DNA of 37,901 nucleotides from an uncultured Bacteroidales bacterium (GCA_946613135.1 CAMOFI010000006.1:1-37901), one strand, 5' to 3'; counted from the stretch's first letter, positions 27,247 through 35,758 are shown. Notes: generated from the letters alone by a model not told the origin. Translations and numbers: made by a program.

Positions 27247-27669
27247 TTGGGTCTTGAACATTACAATATTAAAATACTGCTTGCCCTGAAATTGTGTGTT
27301 GCCGGCCGCAAAGACACATTCAGATGGCTCATAGACAATGGCTATCCTGAACTTGCAGCATTCTCGAATGCCATAAGGGGCGACATCGATGCAATGAAAT
27401 GGCTTTTTGCGAACAACTTCCACTGGCTGGCTATACTTTCCAACGCCATCGACGGCGAAGAGAAGGCCCGAAAGTGGATTGCATCGGCAACACACCCATG
27501 CAACATCATGTTTGCTTTGGCATGCAGGGAAGACATTGATGCCATCCGTTGGCTTATGGACCGCAAACTGGAAATATTCCTCGTCATCGCCAAAGAAGTG
27601 GCGACAGTGCTGGAAACACAAGCCATGGAAAACCAGGGACCCTATGTACTCCATTTTGGAAATGCTTAG
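27247..27669 (+). CDS. small solenoid-like protein with four 25-residue repeats
   Basis: 140 residues from a TTG (27247), 21 bp after pheT. Tryptophans stand at 27, 52, 77 and 102, exactly 25 residues apart, each in a unit of the form G-x-x-D-A-x-[KR]-W-[LI] followed by a seven-residue turn and a hydrophobic helix ending in Ala-Ile or similar (GRKDTFRWLIDNGYPELAAF..., GDIDAMKWLFANNFHWLAIL..., GEEKARKWIASATHPCNIMF..., REDIDAIRWLMDRKLEIFLV...). A partial unit may precede residue 20. No signal peptide, so cytoplasmic. This looks like a helical-hairpin repeat protein, reminiscent of ankyrin but with a shorter period. Function unknown; a scaffold or binding role is inferred only from the repeat pattern. 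Confidence 0.75.
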   Translation: MGLEHYNIKILLALKLCVAGRKDTFRWLIDNGYPELAAFSNAIRGDIDAMKWLFANNFHWLAILSNAIDGEEKARKWIASATHPCNIMFALACREDIDAIRWLMDRKLEIFLVIAKEVATVLETQAMENQGPYVLHFGNA

Positions 27670-27713
27670 AACTTGCGACATATTATTAAAACAGTGAAGA
27701 ATCATAATACGAC

Positions 27714-27808
27714 ACCTCTAATAATTATTTTATAAACGGCGTGGTATGCCTGCGAATACATAATGAATAAAGAAAATGCAATGAGCAATTGTACGAATTT
27801 TTAGAGGT
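27714..27808. repeat. 95-bp AT-rich segment with near-perfect 13-bp inverted ends
   Basis: The left end ACCTCTAATAATT (27714-27726) and the reverse complement of the right end, ACCTCTAAAAATT (27808-27796), agree at 12 of 13 positions. The right end plus four bases (27798-27812) recurs exactly at 110-124. It lies in the 220-bp gap between the repeat-protein gene and the pseudouridine synthase gene. A small non-coding repeat (MITE-like) or a long-range RNA stem are both possible. No open frame of note inside, and no target-site duplication was evident. Confidence 0.45.
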
Positions 27809-27889
27809 TGCCAATACTTAAAACTTGGATTCAACATCATCGCCAAACTAAAGACTTATAAAACATCAACATCAAACAACAATAGAAAA

Positions 27890-28786
27890 ATGAATTCCGA
27901 CCGCTCAATATCAAACAGCGAAAAGCCTCAACGTCCTAACCGACAACGAAGAAGGCCGTCAAGCGACTCTCGACACGACAGACCTGAACCTAAAGAAAGG
28001 TATAAGAAAGACAATTGGCGCCAGTCAAGATCAAGAACCGACAAACCCAAAAGCGTAGAAAAGCACACTGACGACGGAACGACGCGTCTGAACAAGTATA
28101 TTTCCAACGCCGGCATATGCTCAAGACGTGATGCTGACAAGCTGATAGAAGCCGGAGCTGTGACCGTGAATGGCGAAGTCGTCACTACAATGGGGTACAA
28201 GGTCAAGGAGGGTGACGTGGTGGCTTATGGTGGACAGATTCTGCACAACGAAACGAAGCGATACTTCTTGTTGAACAAACCCAAAGGATTCATCACAACG
28301 GTTGACGACCCTCAAAAGCGAGATACCGTAATGCAACTTGTCGGTGGACTTTGTCGTGAACGCATTTATCCGGTTGGACGGCTCGACAAAAACACAACAG
28401 GGCTATTGTTGTTTACCAACGATGGGGAATTGGCAAAAAAATTAACACATCCATCGTCAAGAGTGTATAAAATATATCAAGTTGAATGCGACAAAAATGT
28501 CAGCAGGGAAGATATGAACCAAATGCTTAAGGGCATTGAATTGGAAGATGGTTTCATATCGGTCGATGATGTCCAGTATCAAGGAGACGGCAAAGACAAG
28601 CGTGTTGTCGGTGTTGCACTCCATTCAGGCCGAAATCGTATAGTACGCCGCATCTTTGAACACTTAGGCTATGAGGTGAAAAAGCTGGACCGGACAGTAT
28701 TTGCCGGATTGACAAAGAAAGACCTTCCCAGAGGAAGAGCCCGCGAGTTGACCCAACAAGAAATCTCATACCTTAAAATGATTTGA
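27890..28786 (+). CDS. RluB/RsuA-family rRNA pseudouridine synthase
   Basis: 298 residues. The first ~60 residues are a disordered, Arg/Lys/Ser-rich extension. An S4 RNA-binding domain follows (about 64-110; RLNKYISNAGICSRRDADKLI), then the catalytic domain with NKPKGFITTVDDP and the motif PVGRLDKNTTGLLLFTNDG, whose Asp166 is the catalytic residue. LHSGRNRIVRRIFEHLGYEVKKLDR is the conserved C-terminal block. The protein isomerises uridine in 23S (RluB-like) or 16S rRNA (RsuA-like); the exact site cannot be read from sequence. The basic N-terminal extension is common in Bacteroidota members. Confidence 0.93.
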   Translation: MNSDRSISNSEKPQRPNRQRRRPSSDSRHDRPEPKERYKKDNWRQSRSRTDKPKSVEKHTDDGTTRLNKYISNAGICSRRDADKLIEAGAVTVNGEVVTTMGYKVKEGDVVAYGGQILHNETKRYFLLNKPKGFITTVDDPQKRDTVMQLVGGLCRERIYPVGRLDKNTTGLLLFTNDGELAKKLTHPSSRVYKIYQVECDKNVSREDMNQMLKGIELEDGFISVDDVQYQGDGKDKRVVGVALHSGRNRIVRRIFEHLGYEVKKLDRTVFAGLTKKDLPRGRARELTQQEISYLKMI

Positions 28787-28858
28787 AACAATAAAAACAG
28801 AATAAAAAAAACACATTCAAACGAATTCGACGAACCATTGAATCAACAATAATACAAT

Positions 28859-30736
28859 ATGAATGTCTGCAAAAGAAATAAGAAATTACTGAACATGAGC
28901 GGATTATTTATCTGCTTGTCTTTCATGATGACATTTCTTTTAGCCTCATGCGGGCAGAAAGTAACTATCGAAAGCTATGCCATCATACCTCAGCCAGTGG
29001 AAGTTACGATGGAGAAGGGGGGCTTTACCCTGTCTAATTCGACAACTTGTTATGGAGCTAATGTCGGACAAAACGATCCTACCATCAAATACATCTCACG
29101 GGTTTTACGACAGTGGCATCTCAACCCCGTATTAGTCGGAAAACCAGAGACCAATTGCATCCAGTTCGTAATCAACGACCAGTATGACAACCAACTGGCA
29201 GACGATGGCTATACTATTGACATTACAAAAGACAACATTGTTATTGCAGCCAATAGCGAGCAAGGTCTCTTCTATGGTTTTCAGACGTTTGCCCAGATGT
29301 TGCCCGAAGACATCAGCGAGACGAGGTATAGCAAGATATTCCTTACGGCATGTCATATAAAAGACTACCCACGCTTCAACTGGCGAGGATCGCATCTTGA
29401 CGTGTCACGCCATTTTTTCGGTGTGACGCAAATAAAGAAGCATCTCGACCTGATGGCCATGTATAAATACAACAAATTCCATTGGCATCTAACCGACGAC
29501 CATGGCTGGCGAATAGAGATATCCAAATATCCATTATTAAACGACGTCGGTTCATGGCGCGTGAACCGCGACGACCAGCCGTGGGGAGAAGCATCGCCCG
29601 CAATGCCCAACGAGGCTCGTACCAATGGAGGTTATTATACGAAAGAGGAGATAAAGGAGATTATAGACTATGCTGCAGAACGGTATATTGATGTCATTCC
29701 TGAGATAGAGATACCCGGACACTGCTGTGCTATCCTCGAGGCTTATCCTCAACTGGCATGTGAGGGCGACGACACTACATATACTGTACAGTTCGGCCCT
29801 TATTGGCCACCTCGTGCAATTCTGTGTGCCGGCAACGATAGCGTGCTGACATTTCTCAAAGATGTTTTGGATGAGATCATCCCATTGTTCCCCAATAAAT
29901 ATATCCATATCGGAGGCGACGAAGCTGTAAAGGACAACTGGAAACGCTGCCAGCGTTGCCAGAAGCGAATCAAGGATTTGGGGCTGAAAAACGAAGAGGA
30001 ACTTCAAGGATGGTTGATTGTTGAAATAGAAAAATATGTCAAACGTCAAGAGAAAAGCATAATAGGATGGGACGAGATACTTGACGGCGAAGTGTCGACA
30101 GACGCCACTGTGATGGCTTGGCAGGGTACAAATCGTGGACGAATCGCAGCCAAAAGAGGCAACGACGTGATAATGACACCAACGGAATTCTGCTATTTCA
30201 ATTTTTATCAGGCGAATGCCGAATTCCAGCCACCGGCAATGCCTAATTCATTAATTACGATGCACAAGGTGTATGAATATGATCCCATGCCCGACGGACT
30301 GACCGCCAAGCAAGGAGCACATATCCTCGGTGCCCAATGCAATTTGTGGACCGAATATATCAACACCCCCGAAATGGCAGAATACATGCTGCTGCCACGC
30401 ATGTGTGCCATGTCCGAAGTGCTGTGGTCGGCCAAATCAGCAAAAAACTGGGCCCAGTTCCGCAAAAAGATGGCCCGCCACACGGTACGTCTGAAAGCCA
30501 ACGACTATACAGTAGGTACCGGATCGTTCCGTCCGTGGAAAAAAACGGAAAAGCAAAGCGACGGCACGCTTCTTGTGACGCTTGATTGGGAAATCGAAGG
30601 AATGCATGTCTACTACAGTGTCGATGGCAGTGGATATGTCAGATATACCAAGCCATTCACAATGTCGCCCAAGAGCAAAATCACGACATTGTCGTTCATG
30701 AATAGCATACTGAAAGAAAAAGAATATGAACTTTGA
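28859..30736 (+). CDS. GH20 beta-N-acetylhexosaminidase, lipoprotein
   Basis: 625 residues. The N-terminus ends in LLASC (Cys31), predicting a lipid-anchored enzyme; an alternative start at Met13 (28895) would still keep the signal. A GH20b-type alpha/beta domain occupies about 35-165, then the TIM barrel from about 166 to 510 with WHLTDDHGWRIEI and HIGGDEAVKDNW, where Asp354-Glu355 are the substrate-assisted catalytic pair. The last ~55 residues (MHVYYSVDGSGYVRYTKPF) form a small beta domain like that ending chitobiases. It removes terminal GlcNAc/GalNAc from glycans, probably at the cell surface or in the periplasm. First gene of a tight four-gene run ending with the MATE gene. Confidence 0.94.
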   Translation: MNVCKRNKKLLNMSGLFICLSFMMTFLLASCGQKVTIESYAIIPQPVEVTMEKGGFTLSNSTTCYGANVGQNDPTIKYISRVLRQWHLNPVLVGKPETNCIQFVINDQYDNQLADDGYTIDITKDNIVIAANSEQGLFYGFQTFAQMLPEDISETRYSKIFLTACHIKDYPRFNWRGSHLDVSRHFFGVTQIKKHLDLMAMYKYNKFHWHLTDDHGWRIEISKYPLLNDVGSWRVNRDDQPWGEASPAMPNEARTNGGYYTKEEIKEIIDYAAERYIDVIPEIEIPGHCCAILEAYPQLACEGDDTTYTVQFGPYWPPRAILCAGNDSVLTFLKDVLDEIIPLFPNKYIHIGGDEAVKDNWKRCQRCQKRIKDLGLKNEEELQGWLIVEIEKYVKRQEKSIIGWDEILDGEVSTDATVMAWQGTNRGRIAAKRGNDVIMTPTEFCYFNFYQANAEFQPPAMPNSLITMHKVYEYDPMPDGLTAKQGAHILGAQCNLWTEYINTPEMAEYMLLPRMCAMSEVLWSAKSAKNWAQFRKKMARHTVRLKANDYTVGTGSFRPWKKTEKQSDGTLLVTLDWEIEGMHVYYSVDGSGYVRYTKPFTMSPKSKITTLSFMNSILKEKEYEL

Positions 30737-30747
30737 AGAATTGAAAG

Positions 30748-31896
30748 ATGACAGGATTTGATTTTTCAAGTATCGAGCCATATACACCCAACGAGGTTCC
30801 TAAAGCAATTATACGACTGGCTCACAACCCGATGTTTGGACGATGGGTGAGGACCATGAATCCGAATGTTGATGCCGAAGCCTTTGCTTCATTGATGGAA
30901 TGCATAACAACATGCGACGAATTTCAATATATGGTGATGCGCCCTCTTGTGTATCAGATAGCGAAACGAAGCATGGACAACTTTACATATAGCGGACTGG
31001 AAAACATCAAGAAAAACGAGACTTATCTTTTCGTCTCCAACCATAGGGACATCACTCTCGATGCAGCCTTGCTCGATGTCATACTGCTATCCAATGGAAT
31101 AAAGACGCCGGAAATTGGATTTGGCAACAACCTGATGAAGAACGAGATGATTGTGGACATTTTCCGACTTAACAAAATGTTCACGATTATAAGAGACGGC
31201 TCACGCAGGGAGTTCTACAACAACTCGGTATTTTTGTCCAACTATATACAACATGTGCTCTTCGAAAAGAACAACTCCGTATGGATAGCTCAGCGCAACG
31301 GACGTACCAAGGATGGCGACGACAAGACGGACCAGGGCCTGCTAAAGATGTTTTCAATGGCCGGGACAGGCGACTTCGAGGCTGATTTCAACAAACTGAA
31401 AATTGTTCCCGTCGCAATCAGTTACGAATACGAACCTTGTGGAACCATCAAAGCCCTGACGACTTATACTTCCATGATGGGTATCTACGAAAAGACACAG
31501 CACGAAGACCTGCTGAGCATTATGATGGGTATATCTCAATACAAGGGTAACGTGCATATTAACATCTGCAAACCTATCAGCGAAGAAGAGGTGGCGGATT
31601 GTAACCGGCTGAACAAAAACGAGAAATATACAGCACTGGCACATATTATCGACGACAGAATCCATAGCGGCTACAAGTTGCACAAAACCAACTACATCGC
31701 AGCCGACATGCTGGGTGATGAAGTCAGATATGATGAACACTACTCGACTGAAGACCTGGAAAAATTCATCACTTTTGCAGACAACGTACAGTTTCAGGGT
31801 CCATCGATGGCCGCCAAGGACAAATTGATGGATATTCTGCTCGACATGTATGCTAAACCAGTAATAAATGCTGAAAAAGTAAAAACAGATAATTGA
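30748..31896 (+). CDS. PlsC/GPAT-like acyltransferase
   Basis: 382 residues. Residues 75-260 resemble the glycerolipid acyltransferase domain: LFVSNHRDITLDAALLD (the NHx..D active-site region), then GNNLMKNEMIVDIFRLNKMFTIIRDGSRREF (substrate Arg region), VWIAQRNGRTKDGDD (in place of the FPEGxR motif), and IVPVAISYEYEP (the VPV block). The His and the following Asp are separated by five residues, not four, although an Asp also stands at His+2. There is no transmembrane helix at the N-terminus, so it is probably peripheral on the cytoplasmic side. Lipid substrate unknown. Starts 11 bp after the GH20 gene and ends 11 bp before the M20 gene. Confidence 0.82.
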   Translation: MTGFDFSSIEPYTPNEVPKAIIRLAHNPMFGRWVRTMNPNVDAEAFASLMECITTCDEFQYMVMRPLVYQIAKRSMDNFTYSGLENIKKNETYLFVSNHRDITLDAALLDVILLSNGIKTPEIGFGNNLMKNEMIVDIFRLNKMFTIIRDGSRREFYNNSVFLSNYIQHVLFEKNNSVWIAQRNGRTKDGDDKTDQGLLKMFSMAGTGDFEADFNKLKIVPVAISYEYEPCGTIKALTTYTSMMGIYEKTQHEDLLSIMMGISQYKGNVHINICKPISEEEVADCNRLNKNEKYTALAHIIDDRIHSGYKLHKTNYIAADMLGDEVRYDEHYSTEDLEKFITFADNVQFQGPSMAAKDKLMDILLDMYAKPVINAEKVKTDN

Positions 31897-31907
31897 GCCT
31901 TACTAAA

Positions 31908-33110
31908 ATGATAGAAAAAATAAAGGAAATTGCACATAAAATCAATCCCGAAGTGATAGCATGGAGGCGGTGGCTGCATCAGCATCCGGAATTGTCCCAA
32001 CAGGAGTTTGGTACAATGGCATTTGTTGCTGACCGACTTAAAGAGATGGGCCTGAGTCCTAAAACAGGGATAGGCAAGACAGGGTGTATGGCCATTTTGC
32101 GAGGTGGAATAGAACCCGACAGCTATTGTGTCGCTCTTCGAAGCGACTACGATGCCCTTCCTCTGCAGGAGATCACCGGTCTTCCGTTTGCTTCAGAAAA
32201 TCCAGGAGTAATGCATGCCTGCGGCCACGACATGCACACCAGTTCGCTTCTTGGAGCGGCACGCATATTGTGCGAAATCAAAGAAGAAATACATGGAACG
32301 ATAATGTTCATCTTTGAGCCCTCGGAGGAGATGTATCCCGGTGGTGCACGCATGATGATGGACGACGGATTGTTTGCCGACCTGATGCCCAACGAGATAT
32401 ATTCGTTCCATTGTCTGCCGGAGATGGATTGTGGGCGTGTCGGTATGCGCAAAGGGAAATATATGGCATCGACCGACGAATTGTATTGGACCGTGAAGGG
32501 TAGGGGTGGCCATGGCGCCACGCCACACTTAAGTGTAGACCCAATCCTGATAGCAAGCCATATCGTGGTAGCGCTTCAGCAGGTCGTTAGCCGCAATGCG
32601 TCTCCTATGATGCCCACCACGTTGAGTTTTGGCAAATTTATTGGCAGTGGACGTACCAACATCATCCCCGACGAAGTGAAAATGGAGGGTATTATCAGGA
32701 CGTTCGATGAGAAGTGGCGTCTCGAAGCACATGAAAAAATCCGCAAGATATCGTGCGGCATAGCAGAAAGCATGGGCGGCGAATGCGATTTGTTTATCGA
32801 CTATGGATATCCCTATGTCGTCAACGACGACGAATGCACTCAGCTGGTACACGACAATGCATGCTCTTTTTTGGGCGACGACAAAGTGGAATGGCTTGAC
32901 ATGCGTATGACGGCTGAAGATTTCGCTTTCTTTGCGCAAAAGATTCCGGCATGCTATTTCCGTATAGGAATCCACAAACCCGGCACCCCGTTCAGCAACC
33001 TGCACCGACCCAACCTCATTGTCGACGAGAATTCAATAGAACTTGCCAACGGGCTGGTTGCATATAATGCCTATATGGCGCTGGAGAAGAGAGTTAAGAA
33101 AACAAAGTAA
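31908..33110 (+). CDS. M20-family metal-dependent amidohydrolase
   Basis: 400 residues from the ATG at 31908, which comes just after the stop of the acyltransferase gene; a TTG at 31893 would overlap it. WRRWLHQHPELSQQEFGT opens the domain; MHACGHDMHTSSLLGAA has Cys105, His107 and His110; EPSEEMYPGGARMM has catalytic Glu140 and ligand Glu141; MTAEDFAFFAQKIP is the late His/Glu block. The Cys-Gly-His-Asp-Met-His arrangement is that of the N-acyl-amino-acid amidohydrolase/hippurate hydrolase subgroup, which cleaves the acyl group from N-acylated amino acids. No signal peptide, so cytoplasmic. Substrate unknown. Confidence 0.92.
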   Translation: MIEKIKEIAHKINPEVIAWRRWLHQHPELSQQEFGTMAFVADRLKEMGLSPKTGIGKTGCMAILRGGIEPDSYCVALRSDYDALPLQEITGLPFASENPGVMHACGHDMHTSSLLGAARILCEIKEEIHGTIMFIFEPSEEMYPGGARMMMDDGLFADLMPNEIYSFHCLPEMDCGRVGMRKGKYMASTDELYWTVKGRGGHGATPHLSVDPILIASHIVVALQQVVSRNASPMMPTTLSFGKFIGSGRTNIIPDEVKMEGIIRTFDEKWRLEAHEKIRKISCGIAESMGGECDLFIDYGYPYVVNDDECTQLVHDNACSFLGDDKVEWLDMRMTAEDFAFFAQKIPACYFRIGIHKPGTPFSNLHRPNLIVDENSIELANGLVAYNAYMALEKRVKKTK

Positions 33111-33122
33111 AATGGAATTATA

Positions 33123-34538
33123 ATGATTGACACAACAAAAGAGCTGGAAAGCAAGAGTATCAGGCGACTTCTGTGGGAGTATGCGCTTCCAGCTGTGGCG
33201 AGTCAGATTGTAACATCGGTATATAACATTGTCGACCGTGTGTTCTTGGGCCATAGCAGCGACGGCTACGGAACATTGTATCTTGCCGCTTTGGCAATAA
33301 CATTTCCGGTAATGAATATAGTACATGCCTTTGGTTCGCTTGTCGGAGCCGGAGCATCGGCACGTATGAGTATCGTGCTTGGCCGAAAGGATCAACGCTG
33401 GGCGGAGAAGATATTGGGCAACACTATGCTGCTGACTTTTTTCTTCGGTTTTTTGTTTGTCGTTGCGGGGTATATATGGATGCGTCCCATTCTGATGTTG
33501 TTTGGTGCGTCGCCTGACAGCATCAACTATGCATGCGAATATATGGATATTGTTTTGCCTGGCATGTTTCTGGTTACTATGACATACAACCTGACCGGAC
33601 TTATCAGGGCATCGGGCTATCCCGTGAAGGCCATGTGGATAATGATTGGAGGCGCCATAGCCAACATCTTTCTCGATTTTCTTTTCATCAATGTGTTGAA
33701 TATGGGCGTTGTAGGTGCTGCATGGGGTACAACAATATCTATGGCATCGACTGCCATTGTATCGGTAATGCATTTCGTCAGCAGCAAGTCGTTTATCCGA
33801 TTCAAGAAGCACTGCTGGGCGCCAAAACTTTACATATTCCGCAACATATTGGCTATCGGCATAAGTCCGTTTTCGATGAATGTGGCTGCTTTTGCCGTGA
33901 TGGCAATCATCAACAAGCAGCTGTCTCTCTACGGTGGAGACAATGCTGTTGCTGTATATGGTGTTGTCAATGCCGCTGCGGGACTTGTATTGATGATGTT
34001 GCTTGGTGTATGCCAGGGCATGCAACCTATTGCAGGCTACAACTTCGGTGCCGGACACAACGACAGACTGCGCGAAGTATATATGCTCACCATGAAAGTG
34101 TGTGTCATTATTGGAATAATAGGCACAACACTGTCGATGCTGTTTCCTCGCACCATAATCAGCTGTTTCAACAGCGAGACGTTGATATTGGACATGGGCG
34201 TTCCTGCGTTGCGCTATCTGATGGTATTTGCTCCTTTTATTGCCTTTACTGTAGTCAACTCGCAATTGTTCCAGTCGATAGACTTGCCGTGGATAGCAAT
34301 TGTGACAAGCCTGTCGCGCCAGGTCATATTCTTGATACCCATTTCTCTCATACTGCCTGGCATAATGTACAGGATGTATGGCGATGGTGTGACAGGTGTA
34401 TGGTTGTCGTGCACAATATGTGATCTCCTTGGCGCACTCCTTTCGTTGATCCTGTTGTTGACCCACAGGCAGGTATTCCATAAAGGATATGTCCCTCCGT
34501 TACGCAAACCACGCAAGGAGCTCTTTCCAAAACAATAA
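33123..34538 (+). CDS. MATE-family multidrug/efflux transporter
   Basis: 471 residues with twelve predicted helices in two related halves. LLWEYALPAVASQIVTSVYNIVDRVFLGH opens the first half and IFRNILAIGISPFSMNVAAFAVMAIINKQL the second; QGMQPIAGYNFGAG is the conserved MATE loop and appears once. Members export cationic compounds against Na+ or H+. The C-terminus is short and basic. Last gene of the GH20-acyltransferase-M20-MATE run, separated by 12 bp from the M20 gene and followed by a strong terminator. The 482-residue open frame on the opposite strand is a shadow. Substrate unknown. Confidence 0.93.
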   Translation: MIDTTKELESKSIRRLLWEYALPAVASQIVTSVYNIVDRVFLGHSSDGYGTLYLAALAITFPVMNIVHAFGSLVGAGASARMSIVLGRKDQRWAEKILGNTMLLTFFFGFLFVVAGYIWMRPILMLFGASPDSINYACEYMDIVLPGMFLVTMTYNLTGLIRASGYPVKAMWIMIGGAIANIFLDFLFINVLNMGVVGAAWGTTISMASTAIVSVMHFVSSKSFIRFKKHCWAPKLYIFRNILAIGISPFSMNVAAFAVMAIINKQLSLYGGDNAVAVYGVVNAAAGLVLMMLLGVCQGMQPIAGYNFGAGHNDRLREVYMLTMKVCVIIGIIGTTLSMLFPRTIISCFNSETLILDMGVPALRYLMVFAPFIAFTVVNSQLFQSIDLPWIAIVTSLSRQVIFLIPISLILPGIMYRMYGDGVTGVWLSCTICDLLGALLSLILLLTHRQVFHKGYVPPLRKPRKELFPKQ

Positions 34539-34540
34539 AA

Positions 34541-34573
34541 CTACGGGGTGGAACAATGAGTTTCACCCCGTAG
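34541..34573. terminator. strong intrinsic-type hairpin between convergent genes
   Basis: CTACGGGGTGGAAC (34541-34554) pairs with GTTTCACCCCGTAG (34560-34573) over 14 bp with one G-U wobble and a 5-nt loop. On the minus strand the stem is followed by TTTTATTGTTTT, a fair U-tract, so it should terminate the permease transcript; on the plus strand it starts 2 bp after the MATE stop codon but lacks a U-tract after the stem. Confidence 0.8.
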
Positions 34574-34609
34574 CTGTATCATTCCGCTTGTAAGAATTCG
34601 GTCGGGCTT

Positions 34610-35689
34610 TTATTCCAGCCTGACTCTCGGATCGAGTATGCCATAAAGGATATCAACAATGATGTTGATGATGACCAACAGGATGCATATAAACAGGATG
34701 GCACCCATAACAACAGGGAAGTCGTATTTCTCAAGACCGTCAACGATGACCACTCCCATTCCTTTCCAGTCGAAAACATATTCCACAAACACAGCACCCG
34801 CCAAAAGTCCTGCCAGCCATCCAGAAGCGGAGGTGACAACGGGATTCATTGCATTGCGCAGTGCATGTCTGAAAATCATACGATACCGGCTCATGCCTTT
34901 CGCTCTGGCAGTACGGATATAGTCTTGCGATAGGGCTTCGAGCATGGAATTCTTGGTTAATTCCACGAGTACTGCCAACGGCCTTATGCCCAAGGTTAAA
35001 GCAGGCAGGATGAGGTTGCGGAGGTTAAGGTATTCGCCGTTGCCATAGTCGTCGACAGAATACAAGTTGCCAAACATGTTGAGGTGGGTCCAGTCTGCCA
35101 ATACATAAGCAAAAAACCATGCTATAAGTATTGCCGCAAAGAACGACGGCAGCGACATGCCAAGAGTGGAAAGGAACAGGGTGAGCCTGTCGATCCATGA
35201 CCCCTTGTGGAGTGCCGATAAAGTGCCGAGCAGTATGCCTATTACCAAAGCAAAAGCCATGGCGGTTAATGCCAGAACAGCTGTTTGCGGAAATGCTGTG
35301 CCGATTATCTCCGACACTTTCCGCTTTGACTGGTACGAACGTCTCAAATATGGCATTTTGGCCACGACCGAAGTGGTTCCTATTTTCAACAGGGTGGCAT
35401 AAGGGAAATATTTCTCGTCATCGAGATACCAATGGCTTTCACTATCCTTGTTGTTGTGAAACGAAATGACAGACAAATCGTTGAGATAGCTCAAATATTG
35501 AATGCCCAAAGGTTTGTCTCTTCCGAGGTCTCGATTGATGATTTCAATGCTTTCGGCGTCGGCACGCTGGCCAAGCATCATACGGGCGGGATCGCCTGGC
35601 AATATATTGAAAAGAAAGAACACCAGAGTCACCACTCCAAAAATGACAAGGAGTCCATACATCAGTCGTTTCCCTATATAGCGCAGCAT
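34610..35689 (-). CDS. OppB/DppB-type ABC transporter permease
   Basis: 359 residues. The first helix (MLRYIGKRLMYGLLVIFGVVTLVFFLFNILPGDPA) is the typical start of DppB-like permeases, followed by a ~100-residue periplasmic loop, longer than in the E. coli proteins, and then five helices. The EAA-type loop is ALSQDYIRTARAKGMSRYRMIFRHALRNAMNPV, contacting the ATPase. The last helices end in GILDPRVRLE. It would form an inner-membrane oligopeptide/dipeptide importer with a second permease, ATPases and a binding protein; none is encoded in this window. The gene downstream of tsaB is spaced by 69 bp. Confidence 0.9.
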   Translation of the reverse strand: MLRYIGKRLMYGLLVIFGVVTLVFFLFNILPGDPARMMLGQRADAESIEIINRDLGRDKPLGIQYLSYLNDLSVISFHNNKDSESHWYLDDEKYFPYATLLKIGTTSVVAKMPYLRRSYQSKRKVSEIIGTAFPQTAVLALTAMAFALVIGILLGTLSALHKGSWIDRLTLFLSTLGMSLPSFFAAILIAWFFAYVLADWTHLNMFGNLYSVDDYGNGEYLNLRNLILPALTLGIRPLAVLVELTKNSMLEALSQDYIRTARAKGMSRYRMIFRHALRNAMNPVVTSASGWLAGLLAGAVFVEYVFDWKGMGVVIVDGLEKYDFPVVMGAILFICILLVIINIIVDILYGILDPRVRLE

Positions 35690-35758
35690 GTCGAGTGATT
35701 AGTTTTGCGTAAGTGTGGATAAAAAGTTTTGGTACATTGAAAATGGATTCTCGACTCT

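Noticed and set aside
33533-34423. 296-residue plus-strand frame inside the MATE gene
   Set aside because: Out-of-frame reading with Cys/His/Arg-rich sequence; shadow of the MATE reading frame.
33033-34481. 482-residue open frame on the minus strand opposite the MATE gene
   Set aside because: Its composition is very rich in His, Tyr, Cys and Gln with no hydrophobic core or motif, and the plus strand encodes a clear MATE protein. It is a codon-structure shadow.
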